Assembly: GCA_049487715.1 (NCBI GenBank)
Contig: CP150579.1
Location: forward strand, 186,001 to 250,000
Direction: 5' to 3'
DNA from: Pycnococcus provasolii
Lineage: Eukaryota > Chlorophyta > Pseudoscourfieldiophyceae > Pseudoscourfieldiales
Length of the DNA stretch: 64,000 nt
Within the stretch, counting starts at the first letter, position 1. Each line of letters starts with the position of its first letter. A model generated the notes under the pieces. It saw only the letters and a list, made by a program, of their open reading frames with translations, had not been told where the DNA came from and made no database searches. This document shows positions 39,594 to 49,327 of this stretch, piece by piece. The position numbers were made by a program, and so were the translations under genes.

Positions 39594-41383
39594 ACCTGCA
39601 CAACCGCGCCTGGAAACGTCGGCGGTGGGTACGGGCTCGGCGGCGGCGGGCTTGGCGGCGGCGGGCTTGGCAGCGGCGGACTTGGCGGCGGATTCGGCGG
39701 AGGCGGTGGCGAGATGGGGCATCCGCCAGACCACGTGAACCACACCTCCACGTACAGCAAGTTGTGCGCCGATCCGTCCATCGACTCGGTGACTACTGAA
39801 TTGGCGTCAAGCCTCAGCGAGAGGACATGCTTCTTTGCATCGAAGGGAATGTTATCGCCTAGGTTGAGGCCCTCCTGTTTCAGCGAGCACCTCTCACCAT
39901 CGCACTGGTACGGCGTGCTAACGACGCGTGATTCACCCGAGCGAAGCTGCGGCCGATTCTTCGCCTCCGCGAAGGCTACGCCATCCCAGTACAAGACGTT
40001 GTTATATCCGCCCGGGGAGTCCACGGCACCATTATTCACCTCGGTGTAGCTGATGCTCAGGCCGTATCCGAAGATGACTTCAACCTCCTGCGAAACGCTC
40101 AGCGCACTTTTCGTGACGTCCTCGACGCCAATGCACACCTGTCCTCCCCACTTCGCGATTTGATTTCCAATGAAGAGACTGGGAATCGCCTCGAGGTCTG
40201 GCAGAGGAAGTGGCGGTGGCGGCGACGGCGAGACGGGCGGCGGAGGCGGAGGCGGAGGCGATGGCATATTCTTCAGAAGCGGGCACGAACCAAGCCAGGA
40301 GAAGAAGATCTCAATCTCTGCGCGATTGTTGAACTCCACCGATTCGTCGATGTTCTCATTCGTATCCATGAGGAAGGTGAGCGTGTGACTCGAGATGGCG
40401 TATTCCGTGTTCGACACCTGCAGGCGTCCAGGAATGTTCATGTATCGCGATGCGGAGGCCGCGATGCCTGGTCGGGACTGATCATCAAAAACCTTCACGT
40501 TGTCCCAAAGCACTTCTACGGCAAATCCGCCGGGCACCGCAGTGTTGCTGGCCAGATTTTGCTCCACCCACGACACGTCAATGCCCTGCAGTATGTGCTG
40601 CTCGTTTTCCGTTCCCTGCTGAATGACAAGTCCGACATCCGCCTTTTCCAGGCACACGGTCGAGCCGGCGGCTACAGGCTTTTTGGAAATGTAGAAGGTG
40701 TTTCCAAAAGCAAGGTCTGACTTCGGCTTGGGCGGTGGAGGAGGGCTCGGCGGGTTCGGCGGGTTCGGCGGCGGCGGCGGCGGCGGCGGCGGGCTCGGCG
40801 GAGGCGGCGGGCTCGGCGGCGGCGGTGAGCACGCGCAGAGCATGCCAGTCTGCTGGAGCAGGTGCCTCGCGAGGTCGAGCGCAAGCAGCTTCCTGCCTCC
40901 GTACGGATTGTAGTGGTGCGATGGGATCGGCGGCGGCGGCGGCGCTGGCGGCGGGCTCGGCGGATTCGGCGGGCTCGGCGGCGGTGGCGGGCTCGGCGGC
41001 GGCGGCGGCGGTGGCGGGCTCGGCGGTGGCGGCGGTGGCGGCGAGCAAGCACAGCGCCACGCCGGGTCCCACGGCGTTGGCGGCGGATTCGGCGGCGGAG
41101 GTGGTGGCAGCGGCGGGCTCGGCGGTGGGCTCGGCGGTGGTGGTGGCGGATTCGGCGGGCTCGGTGGTGGCGGTGGGCAGGAGCAGGTGCACGTCACCTG
41201 CTGAAGTCTCCTTCGAGCAGAAGCGACCGTCGGCGTCCGCGGCGGTGGCGGCGGGCTCGGCGGCGGCGGCGGCGACGGGTTGGGCGGAGGTGGTGGCGGG
41301 CTCGGGCAGTTGCATGCGCAGCTGGGTTGAGCTTTCGTCCACTCCACAGTTGTTGTGAGGAATAGCAGGCCTGGTTGCGTCAT
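38132..41383 (-). CDS. Pro-rich (HRGP-like) single-pass surface glycoprotein
   Basis: 1083 residues from the ATG at 41383. SPPPPP blocks (about residues 25-215, 385, 560-610) are typical of hydroxyproline-rich cell-wall glycoproteins of green algae. Between them are two ~155-residue beta-rich repeats (about 220-375 and 396-555), each ending in a pattern like LTFLMDTNENIDESVEFNN and FFSWLGSCP, similar to CARDB-type adhesion modules. Then come a Thr-rich mucin-like stretch (about 613-655), a third folded domain (about 674-770) with GRRLLQSNSLEVSFDI, a Thr/Pro stem, one membrane helix (about 826-850, AAAIALAGGASLFLAGAGYA) and a ~230-residue cytoplasmic tail with Ser/Arg/Pro. No strong signal peptide follows the chosen ATG, so an upstream exon may supply one. 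Ligand unknown. Confidence 0.8.
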
Positions 41384-42550
41384 TTTCGTTTTCGTTTGTG
41401 TGTTGCGAGAGTGTTTTCGTGGGTGTGAGAATCTCTCTTATACAAATCAGGAGGCAAGAGTTTGCAAGCGGCATATATTTTGTTTCGTGTCGCTTGGGAG
41501 GAGTGGTTAAGGCCCGCGGCCTGTTTTTTATGGGGAAGTGTGCGACGTACCTGTGAGTGCCAAATAAACGAAGGGCGCGTGCGCCATAGAGCGACGCGTG
41601 TGCGTGTGCGTCATTGTGACCAAGAAGTTGTTACGTTGCTGAGCTGCTGATACCAGAAGTCCCGCAAAAAGGTTGAGTTTTCAAAAAGAAAACGCAACCA
41701 AATAAGACGAGGCGTGAAAGAAGGAGGTCAGGAGCAGGCACACGAAGCGAAGAAGACGCCACCTTAAGCAAAGACGCTAAGCAAAGACGCTATGCAAAGA
41801 GAACGCTGAGAACGAGATTCCGCGAGCGTTCGGCAGATGCACGTGAGTTGCGAGTGAAGTGGAGAATGAATGGACGTGCGAGGAATGGGGGAGGAGGCCG
41901 CGGGACGGGACGGGTCCCATGAGGTGCGAACTATCGGATCCGAACGTTCCCCTCACCTGGTAGGAAGTACCCGGTAGGTGGTGGTACCAACCCGCGGCTA
42001 CAACAAGTATATATGACGCCAACCACTTTCAAGAGGGCCTGCTTCGTCTTGTCGGCCTCCCTTCCCTTCGTTTTGGATTTTCAAATTTTACCAACCTCTT
42101 GACTCCTGTTTGTGACCGTTGGTTGGAAGGTGGGAATTGGAACCTCACGGCACGTACCAACTATGTACCGACTAATAGGCATCCGCTTGGAGGAGTCCTG
42201 CTGTTCGTTCCCATTCCACTGATTCCAGAGGTTGGGCTGGTTGGCAAACAAACGGCTACTTTTTCCTTCTTCGGAGGTGGTACAGGTACTTGCCGCGTCT
42301 GTCCCGCGTCTGTCTCCCGTCCCTTCGGCCTTGTCCTCATCATTGCTCCCTTTGCGAAACAATGGGGGCTCGAGAGCCTGCAGAGTGAGAGAGTGCAGCT
42401 GCGCGTTCATCTCCCTGGCAGCCCCAGGGGTCAGGTTCGTTTTCGGGGTTGGTTTCCCTACATGATTTGAGTCCAGTTTGGGGGTTTCGAACGCCCCCTC
42501 TTTCTCTGTTCTTGGTTTTTCCGCCGATCGCATCGCATCGCATCTTGGGG
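41384..42550. other. Intergenic region between divergent genes
   Basis: No gene supported. A short tandem repeat (AAGCAAAGACGCTA, three imperfect units) lies at about 41766-41800, and TTTCGGGGTT at 42441-42450 lies about 100 bases upstream of the next start. Confidence 0.55.
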
Positions 42551-43489
42551 ATGGCCTCCGAACCTTGTCGGTGTCGTCTGCTCGTGTGGGCTGCTATTGC
42601 GCTATGGCAAGCTTGGGGCTCGCACGCCTCTCACGATACACTGGCAGACCGAAGAGACGCGTTGCCAGGTTACAGAGAAACCGTGCTGCCCATTCAAGGA
42701 GGGAAGTGGCGTCTGCCAGGGGAACTCCCAGTTGACGAAGGAGACGAAGACAAAGACTCAGGTGCAAGTGGCGTCCCGGCGGAAGATGCCATGTTCGCTC
42801 CCGCTTGCATAGACCTTCAGGGAGACCGGTGTGCGACGTGGGCTGCTTCGGGAGAGTGCGAAAACAACCGGCAATTCATGGAGGTGAAGTGTGTTCGAAG
42901 CTGCGGAATGTGCAAACCAGTCGCAAGCACGCACGTCGCGCGCGCATGCGGAGTACTGCCCGGAGACATTTCCTCGAGAGTCGCCGACCCTGCGCGGGCA
43001 AAGCTGTGCGCACGCCTTCGACTCACGATTCGCGAAAAACACGATGGGGGAGAGGGCAGCGCCGTCGAGGTGGCACTCTTCAGCAGGCATGTTCCTCGAA
43101 CTGCGGCAAACTTCGAGCGATTGTGCATTCGCACTGACGGCAATGGTTTCGTGGGAACGACATTTCACCGCGTCATACCGGAATTCATGATGCAAGGCGG
43201 CAGTACGCGCACACATACGAGCATTTACGGCGAAAGGTTCGAGGATGAGAGTTTCGCGTTTCGTTACGACGAGCCGTTTCTGCTGGGCATGGCGAACGGC
43301 GGCGCGAATACCAACAACGACCAGTTCTTCGTGACTGTCGCGAAGTGCCCTCACCTCGACGACAAGCACGTCGTGTTCGGCGCCGTCACTGCGGGCTTCG
43401 ACGTGGTGAAAAGAGTCGTCGGCGACGGCAGCGCGAGCGGCGCGCCGACGAAAATCTACGAAATCGCGGGCTGCGAGTACGTGTTGTAA
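42551..43489 (+). CDS. Secreted ShK domain-cyclophilin fusion
   Basis: 312 residues from the ATG at 42551. A signal peptide is likely (RLLVWAAIALWQAWGSHAS). After an acidic linker comes a six-cysteine ShK-type module at about residues 86-121: CIDLQGDRCATWAASGEC, NNRQFMEVKCVRSCGMC. The rest (about 150-312) is a cyclophilin: VEVALFSRHVPRTAANFERL, FHRVIPEFMMQGGS with the catalytic Arg, MANGGANTNNDQFFVTVA and LDDKHVVFGAV. The CypA Trp that binds cyclosporin is His here. ShK modules also occur in prolyl 4-hydroxylases of algae and plants, where they are thought to aid protein interaction; nothing here indicates a toxin. It is likely an ER or secretory-pathway prolyl isomerase. There is no KDEL-type tail. 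Confidence 0.88.
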   Translation: MASEPCRCRLLVWAAIALWQAWGSHASHDTLADRRDALPGYRETVLPIQGGKWRLPGELPVDEGDEDKDSGASGVPAEDAMFAPACIDLQGDRCATWAASGECENNRQFMEVKCVRSCGMCKPVASTHVARACGVLPGDISSRVADPARAKLCARLRLTIREKHDGGEGSAVEVALFSRHVPRTAANFERLCIRTDGNGFVGTTFHRVIPEFMMQGGSTRTHTSIYGERFEDESFAFRYDEPFLLGMANGGANTNNDQFFVTVAKCPHLDDKHVVFGAVTAGFDVVKRVVGDGSASGAPTKIYEIAGCEYVL

Positions 43490-43983
43490 ACATATCACGT
43501 GTACCAAACGAATTTTTATTATAATAGACTCTTCAATCGTAACACCTCTCTGTTTCAGCCCATGACATTGTCCTGTTGTGACTTCGCAGGTCTACGAGGG
43601 TTTGATTTGGGTGTGTTAGCGAGCGAGTCGAACGGAACGTTCACTGCTACACCTAAAAATGGGCAGCAACAACGGGATGCCTAACCTTTAAATGTCGTTC
43701 ACACGCACGCTTCCGTCCTAAGGGTATCGCAGCGCGATACCACCCCCATGGCCGGGGGCAACCCTAACCCTAACCCTAAGATGGGAACGAACCCCGAACG
43801 TACGAAATGGAACTGATTCGGATTCGGATTCGGGGTTTGTTGGATTTCGCATACGGTATTGGATTGGTGTTCTGTCCCAGAAGTTTTCAGAAGAAGTTTC
43901 TTTCCCCGCTCCACCTGGTGAGCCCGTTACTTCTCCCCCCCGCGGAAGAAGAAAGTTTGCTGTCACACAAACGCACGTGCGTC
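43490..43983. promoter_or_regulatory. Intergenic region with telo-box and TTCGGGGTT
   Basis: AACCCTAACCCTAACCCTAAG at about 43760-43780, AACCCCGAACG at 43790, then GATTCGGATTCGGATTCGGGGTTTG at about 43815-43838. All lie within 230 bases of the start at 43984. No gene seen. Confidence 0.5.
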
Positions 43984-44532
43984 ATGTCCAATGTCGCACA
44001 CCCTGCTGCTTCTGACATCCGGTTTGACGTGCTCGTGCGTGTCTGCACTACGCTAGCACTGGGGCCCAGTGAAGAAGTAGACGACTCCTCCAAAACGAAA
44101 AAAATAACAGGTAGTCATCCTTTCGACCATAAAGATGAAAAAAGAAAAACAACAGCCTGGAAGAAGGGATCATCAGACCATGTCTACGTTTACCTCAGCA
44201 ACGTCGCGTCAACGAACACAGCTCAGGAAATGAAAACGCTCGTCGCACACGCGTGCAAGCGTGGGGAGGCGCGATCGGCGCGATCGAATCTGACGAGGGA
44301 ATCAACACACCTTGAAAAGGGACCGTTCGCGCCGCCGTTTGACCTGGATGTGCAAACTTCCATGCTGCGACTGTTGGGAAATGTCATCCCGAATGAAAGC
44401 GCAGTTGGGGACTACGTTGTTGCTGAGAATGCGTGGGAGAAGAGGACGAAGTCAAGTCAGGGAGGTGATGACGACAACGACGTCGACGACGAACCATTCA
44501 TCGCGCAGATTCTCGGCTTTCACCTGTACTAA
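43984..44532 (+). CDS. Hypothetical protein
   Basis: 182 residues from the ATG at 43984 (MSNVAHPAASDIRFDVLVRV). An earlier in-frame ATG at 43807 starts within the promoter motifs and is unlikely. The N-terminal helix-like segment is followed by a lysine-rich stretch, a folded-looking block (HVYVYLSNVASTNTAQEMKT) and an acidic C-terminus ending DDEPFIAQILGFHLY. No transit peptide or membrane span. I do not recognise it. Confidence 0.5.
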   Translation: MSNVAHPAASDIRFDVLVRVCTTLALGPSEEVDDSSKTKKITGSHPFDHKDEKRKTTAWKKGSSDHVYVYLSNVASTNTAQEMKTLVAHACKRGEARSARSNLTRESTHLEKGPFAPPFDLDVQTSMLRLLGNVIPNESAVGDYVVAENAWEKRTKSSQGGDDDNDVDDEPFIAQILGFHLY

Positions 44533-44644
44533 GGTAAACGGTGGTGTGTATCTCTGTAATACTGTTGCGTTTATTCTCCATCAATTTTAGTCATACAAAG
44601 TAGTTTTTATCTGTTAAAATTCTAAATAGTATACACAATGTTTT

Positions 44645-46033
44645 TCACGACACAGCTCCGCCATTCGCTTGTGCTTGACACGCATTGACAAGTAAATTCA
44701 GATTCGCAATGGTATGGCGTGGCCCAAGAGGTTCCCGATGAAGGCGCTGCAGCAGATGTGTGATATCGCGATTTAACAGGAATGCGCCGTACGCAAAGGC
44801 GGCACGCTCAACACCTCCGCCGCAGTGCAGCGGGAAGACGCGCGGCGCTGGCACAACGCCTCCTCCTGCTGCTCTTCCTCCGCCGATAGGCGAAACCGCA
44901 GAGGGCGAGCGCTGCACGGCGCCACCTCCTGCAGCCGAACCGGGAGGGGAGACGAGCGCGATGCCGACAATGTCGTCAGCCGACGACGAATGTTTGGTGC
45001 CTTTATTAGCAGCGGCGGCTAATTGTGTGGAGAGGTGAGCGCCATCGTGTATGCGGCTTTTCGAGCCTCGGAATTCGAGTGGGTAGCGCAGAGGCACGTC
45101 GAGGTAGCGCGCAAGCAGGAGCACAGCCTCCGCAACGTATCCCATCGCGGCGGCAACGCGGTCAGCATCGCCTCGGCTACTAGCGCCAAAGTCACTGAGA
45201 TCCGCCTGTAGAGGACTTTGTCTCAAAGCCACGTCCTCGAGCGTGAGCGGCAGCTTGACAATGCTGGGCACGGCAACGCTTCCGTTACCGTTCACCTTGT
45301 CCACGTTGACGTTCACTCCTGGCGCGTACACGTCGGCGATGTCGCGCGCCAGCTTAGCACGCAGATTTGCAACGTCTGCGCGCGCGTTGTCCAGTTGAGT
45401 TTGTTTGAGCCTCGTGCGCGCCTCGTGTAGCCGCTTTTCCGCCGCAGCGAGTCCATCCGTTCTTCGAACAAGCGCGCGAAGCCTATCTGCAATTTTCTCA
45501 CGAACGCGCTGAGCTGATTTTGATACAGCCTCGTACTGGTGCTGCAGTACGCGATACGTAGTTGCATTCGGTGGAGTGGGTGCTGCTGTTCTGGTTCCTC
45601 TCCTCGTATCCTGCTCAACTTCGGCGACTTCTCGCGCCGGTGCCGTTGACGGCATTGATGCCTTATCTTCGTTTTGTGCCCGTGTCACCACGTCGTCGTC
45701 GAGCTCTTCCGGCGCCGGCTCCGAAGCCTCCTTCTTCGCGTCGACCACCGCGCTTGACGAACTCTCGGAAGTTGACGGCATTGACGACGTTCTATTCCCT
45801 TCCATCCCTTGCAACGAAACCTCCCCCACGGTTGAATCCGACTCAAGAAGTTGGTTAAGTCGCACCTGAGCTCGGTGAGCGCGCGATATTGCGTCTTTGC
45901 GTCTGCGCGTGGCAAGTGCGACCGCTTGAAACGTCGCAAGCAGAGACCTTGAGGTTGACTTTGAGCCTACTGTTGTTGTGCTTGGGGATCCCACAGGCCC
46001 GAGAACCGTGTTGTTGGCGGCGGACGCCTCCAT
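44645..46033 (-). CDS. VPS38/UVRAG-type PI3-kinase complex subunit
   Basis: 462 residues from the ATG at 46033. VPS38 (animal UVRAG) is the subunit that directs the VPS34-ATG6 phosphatidylinositol 3-kinase to endosomes. The N-terminal 170 residues are Ser/Ala-rich. A coiled coil at about residues 170-250 (SKSAQRVREKIADRLRALVR, LHEARTRLKQTQLDNARADV) would pair with ATG6. The C-terminal part carries the family signature: AMGYVAEAVLLLARYLDVPL, RYPLEFRGSKSRIHD, then FPLHCGGGVERAAFAYGAFL and LNRDITHLLQ. This matches UVRAG/Atg14 membrane-binding domains, and YPLEFRGSKSRI favours UVRAG over Atg14. A poly-Gly/Ala insert interrupts the domain. Confidence 0.85.
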   Translation of the reverse strand: MEASAANNTVLGPVGSPSTTTVGSKSTSRSLLATFQAVALATRRRKDAISRAHRAQVRLNQLLESDSTVGEVSLQGMEGNRTSSMPSTSESSSSAVVDAKKEASEPAPEELDDDVVTRAQNEDKASMPSTAPAREVAEVEQDTRRGTRTAAPTPPNATTYRVLQHQYEAVSKSAQRVREKIADRLRALVRRTDGLAAAEKRLHEARTRLKQTQLDNARADVANLRAKLARDIADVYAPGVNVNVDKVNGNGSVAVPSIVKLPLTLEDVALRQSPLQADLSDFGASSRGDADRVAAAMGYVAEAVLLLARYLDVPLRYPLEFRGSKSRIHDGAHLSTQLAAAANKGTKHSSSADDIVGIALVSPPGSAAGGGAVQRSPSAVSPIGGGRAAGGGVVPAPRVFPLHCGGGVERAAFAYGAFLLNRDITHLLQRLHREPLGPRHTIANLNLLVNACQAQANGGAVS

Positions 46034-46117
46034 GGCACGGAGCGGACGGACAACGACGATGAAGAGAGAGAGAAATCAGAGAAGGAAAAAAACCGACAAA
46101 CGTCCGGAGGAAACTTA

Positions 46118-46175
46118 TTCGGGGTTCAAGTTTGTAATTCGGGGTTTGTAATTCGGGGTTTGTAATTCGGGGTTC
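46118..46175 (-). promoter_or_regulatory. Tandem TTCGGGGTT motifs
   Basis: Four copies of TTCGGGGTT at ~15-20-base spacing, 85-140 bases upstream of the VPS38 start. Before the transposon inserted, this region would also have lain upstream of fibrillin 3. Confidence 0.55.
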
Positions 46176-46238
46176 ACCAATTCACAACTTGAAAGGTCGT
46201 TTTTACGTTTTGGTCGAGGGAAACGTTTGGTTGTGTGT

Positions 46239-46247
46239 TTTTTATTT
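46239..46247. repeat. Left target site duplication (9 bp)
   Basis: TTTTTATTT directly before the left inverted repeat, matched by the same nine bases at 49256-49264 after the right one. Nine bases is the duplication size of Mutator-type transposons. The low complexity weakens it slightly. Confidence 0.75.
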
Positions 46248-46409
46248 GGGAGAAATACAGTACGCCCCGAGCCAGAAAATCGAAATTGCAGTACGCCCCG
46301 TTTTCGTCCTAGTTCGCCCCGGAAAGAAATCCTAATTACAGTACGCCCCGGTCTGAAATTCTAACCCTAACCCTAACCCCAACCCACTGTATTCTGTCGT
46401 TGTCCGGTT
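46248..46409 (+). repeat. Left terminal inverted repeat of MULE
   Basis: 162 bases starting GGGAGAAATACAGTACGCCC. It contains CAGTACGCCCCG three times, a related TAGTTCGCCCCG, and CTAACCCTAACCCTAACCCC, a telomere-like run. It ends in GTTGTCCGGTT. Confidence 0.93.
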
Positions 46410-46455
46410 TTTTCGACCTTTTTGTCCATTTCTCGCGCCAAAACATTTCGAGCCC

Positions 46456-49020
46456 ATGGCACCCAGGCAGCGTGCCGTACTAGCTAGTCCAAGTGGGAAC
46501 GTCGCAGCAACATTGCTGCAACTTAATCGTGAGAACAACACACAGACATCAACATCGCGAGGAGCTACACGACGATCTGCGGCTACAAGTCGCGCGTTGT
46601 TTACCGCGCAAGCTGGTTCAAGTCGTGGCGTTGGAGAATACGATGCTTCAAGGACTCGGGCACACTCTACGCGCCGTGCACGTGGAGGAGTTCAAACGCG
46701 GGGTGATCTTGCAAAGGAAGCGCTTGAACCTCCGGCAGACGATGCACATGATCCTCCGGCAGCGGAATCGCTTGAACCTCCGGCAGACGATGCACATGAT
46801 CCTCCGGCAGACGGTGCGCTTGAACCTCCGGCAGACGGTGCGCATGATCCTCCGGCAGACGGTGCGCATGATCCTGAGGATGCTAGTACACAAAGGCGAC
46901 GTGGACGTCCAGCTCAAGTATCCCCAATTTCAACTCCGGAAAAGAAGAAGGTGAAGAAGGAGCTTCAGCAAAGGCGGCGGGAGGAGGCTGCTGAGATTTT
47001 GAAAATGGAAAGCCCTTTGAAGCCAATGAGAGTCAGCGAGGCGGAGCACGTTACCTTTGTGGCTGGGTCAACAACTTATCCGCACCGCAGTGCAGTACTT
47101 GCGAACATTAAGGCGTGTGCGAGAGAGACAAGAAAGCTTTGTCTTTCTCTGACGGACCTAATGGAAAAGGCCAAAAAAGTGCTGATTTTGTTCGCGCACT
47201 TTGCCCTGTAAAGGGCTGTGCCTTCAAAACATCTTTCAGACTTTGCCACGGCAAGTGGTTGTGCAAGGCCCACGAGGCCCACACTTGCGTTGTCTTGCCG
47301 GAGTTCAAGAAGAAAGGAAACTTCCACGCTTACACTGCTCCCGAACTCGCGCCCGTATTGACCGAGGCCCTGGCGAAGAACGCCAACATGAAGCCGAACG
47401 ATGCAGTCGCCCACGTACAGCCGTACGTGGGGAAGGATGTCACGAACGCGTTCGCTGGTAAGGTCTTGAAGGAGGCGAAGGCGCTCGCCTCCGCCTCCTT
47501 ATCTGCAAGCAAATTCAAGCCGTTGGCTGAATTGGTGAACGCATCTGGCATCGGTCACCTCACGGTGCACACGACGAACGCGGAGGGGATGAAAAAGATC
47601 TACAAGGCGCGCATGAAGGCAGAGCATGAGCTCAAGGAGAAGGATCTACCTGATAAAGCAAAGACTCCATTCGTCGAGCCTAACACAGAACACATAACCG
47701 ACGAAGGGGGTGAATACCTCACTGGGTACACGTACGTACCAGGTGCAATCAAAGCTTTGTGGAACGCTGGGCTCGTCGAGAAGACTCCGAGCTTTGCAGA
47801 TGGAGCGCATAGCGAGGGTGCGTTCGGAGGAACTTTCCTCTCGACTACGACACTTGACGCGAATCGCCATTTGCTTCCAATGTGTGTCACCTGGACTATC
47901 ATGAATGAAGACAAGGAAAGTTGGACGAGTCATTACCGCGCCGTGAAAGAACATTATCCTGCTCTTGATGTCAGCACCCATGCAAACATCACCGACGGAG
48001 ATAAGGGCCTGAAGCCGTCCCGTGCGGAGGTGTTCCCGAACATGCTTGGGTTTTCGTGCGAAAGACACCGCAGCGAAAACGTACGCGTCCAGCCCGGCGT
48101 CGGCTCGGCAGGGCGCGACGCGTATCGTGAGGCTGTGTACGGATACTCTGCGGCGAAGCTCGCGCACGCGAAGAGCATCATGAACGCCCAAACAAAGGCG
48201 TACTTGGAAAAGCTGCCGGACAAATGTCAGTATCTTCGCGCGGCTTTTGAAGCTGGTGCGCATCTCCGCGGATATGCCGTATCCTCCCCAGCTGAGTCTT
48301 GGAACAATTGGATGACAAACCAGAGCGTCCGTCACAACGCGAACGTGGTGCAAAGTTTCTTGAACCTGATGGACGGAATCGAGAACCAGACGGAGAAAGT
48401 TTCGGCGGCGGCTAAACGAACTGACGCCGCTCCGCCAAAGATTCGTCTCCTGCTCAACTCAGGCGGCGAGGCGAAAAAGAAGGTCCGCGACCGCGTCGTT
48501 GTGTTTCAAAACAACCTGCGACGTGTCGCCAAAGTGTGGCACAAGTCGTATCCAGGGATCTGCCAAACAGTGAACCTAATGACGGTACGTGTACTTGCTG
48601 TCGTCCTGAAATTGTGGGAGGTCCTTTCTGCGTTTCTCTTGCGAGCGCCGCGAAGTCTGCTGGTGTGGATCTTGCGAAGTTTTTGCCGCCGCAGGAGACT
48701 ACGAAGCGATGGCGTGAGCAGTGGGAGTATGTCACCATGGCGTGCAGGCAAAACGATCCCGTGCATAGCGGATCTTGCGCTACTCCCTGAACACCCGTTG
48801 AAGGATCCTGTCGCAGGCCCTCGCCCAAAAGGCCGTCCTGCAGAGCCGAAGAGGCATTCAGCGCCGTGGAGGATGCAGCCAAGCAGCACAAGTGCAAAGT
48901 GTGTGGCATGAAAGGCCACAATGCACGCTCAAAGCAGTGCCCAAAGTTCAGTCTCACAGCTCACGACACGACTTTGGCGCTCCCTGGAGGAGATGAGGAC
49001 GACGAGATGAGAGGAGGAGT
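46456..49020 (+). pseudogene. MULE transposase, frameshifted
   Basis: ATG at 46456. The N-terminal part has a repeated Pro/Ala/Asp block (EPPADDAHDPPA units, about 46722-46880), then FVAGSTTYPHRSAVLANIKA. The frame changes around the GA run at 47118-47127 into a 47115-48911 frame with the MuDR-type zinc motif (LCPVKGCAFKTSFRLCHGKW, CKAHEAHTC) and the transposase core. The core has D in FADGAHSEGAFGGTF, D in ITDGDKGLKPSRAEVFPN, the C-H pair CERHRSENV and E in AESWNNWM. A SWIM-like finger (DGTCTCCRPEIVGGPFC) and a CCHC knuckle (CKVCGMKGHNARSKQC) lie in a different frame at 48560-48940, while PVAGPRPKGRPAEPKR between them is in the core frame. At least two further shifts, or unrecognised introns, are therefore needed. 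Confidence 0.85.
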
Positions 49021-49093
49021 TCATGATGCCCCAAGAAGAATGGAGAAGATGAGAGATACGGTGAGGATAAGGAGTTCCTTCCGAAGTGGCAAC

Positions 49094-49255
49094 AACCGGA
49101 CAACGACAGAATACAGTGGGTTGGGGTTAGGGTTAGGGTTAGAATTTCAGACCGGGGCGTACTGTAATTAGGATTTCTTTCCGGGGCGAACTAGGACGAA
49201 AACGGGGCGTACTGCAATTTCGATTTTCTGGCTCGGGGCGTACTGTATTTCTCCC
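49094..49255 (-). repeat. Right terminal inverted repeat of MULE
   Basis: Reverse complement of 46248-46409 at every base I compared, including the GGGTTAGGGTTAG telomere-like run. Its outer end is 72 bases from the fibrillin 3 start codon. Confidence 0.93.
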
Positions 49256-49264
49256 TTTTTATTT
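49256..49264. repeat. Right target site duplication (9 bp)
   Basis: TTTTTATTT, matching the left copy at 46239-46247. Confidence 0.75.
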
Positions 49265-49327
49265 TTACATTTTTTATTTTTCACCTCATTATTATTGTCG
49301 TCGTCGTCGTCGTCGTCGTCCGTGTCG

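Larger units (their letters stand above)
46248..49255 (+). mobile_element. Mutator-like (MULE) DNA transposon
   Basis: A 3008-base element bounded by 162-base terminal inverted repeats (46248-46409 and 49094-49255) that I read as identical, flanked by a 9-base duplication. It encodes a MULE-type transposase with an intact-looking DDE triad but frameshifts near both ends. Identical repeats point to recent movement. It sits between VPS38 and fibrillin 3. Confidence 0.92.

Noticed and set aside
42847-42920. ShK module as a toxin
   Set aside because: It is a short module between a signal peptide and a cyclophilin; the same module is common in algal and plant enzymes, and nothing indicates toxicity.
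48536-48790. Separate small gene with CTCC motif
   Set aside because: It reads as a SWIM-like finger of the MULE transposase in a shifted frame and lies within the element.
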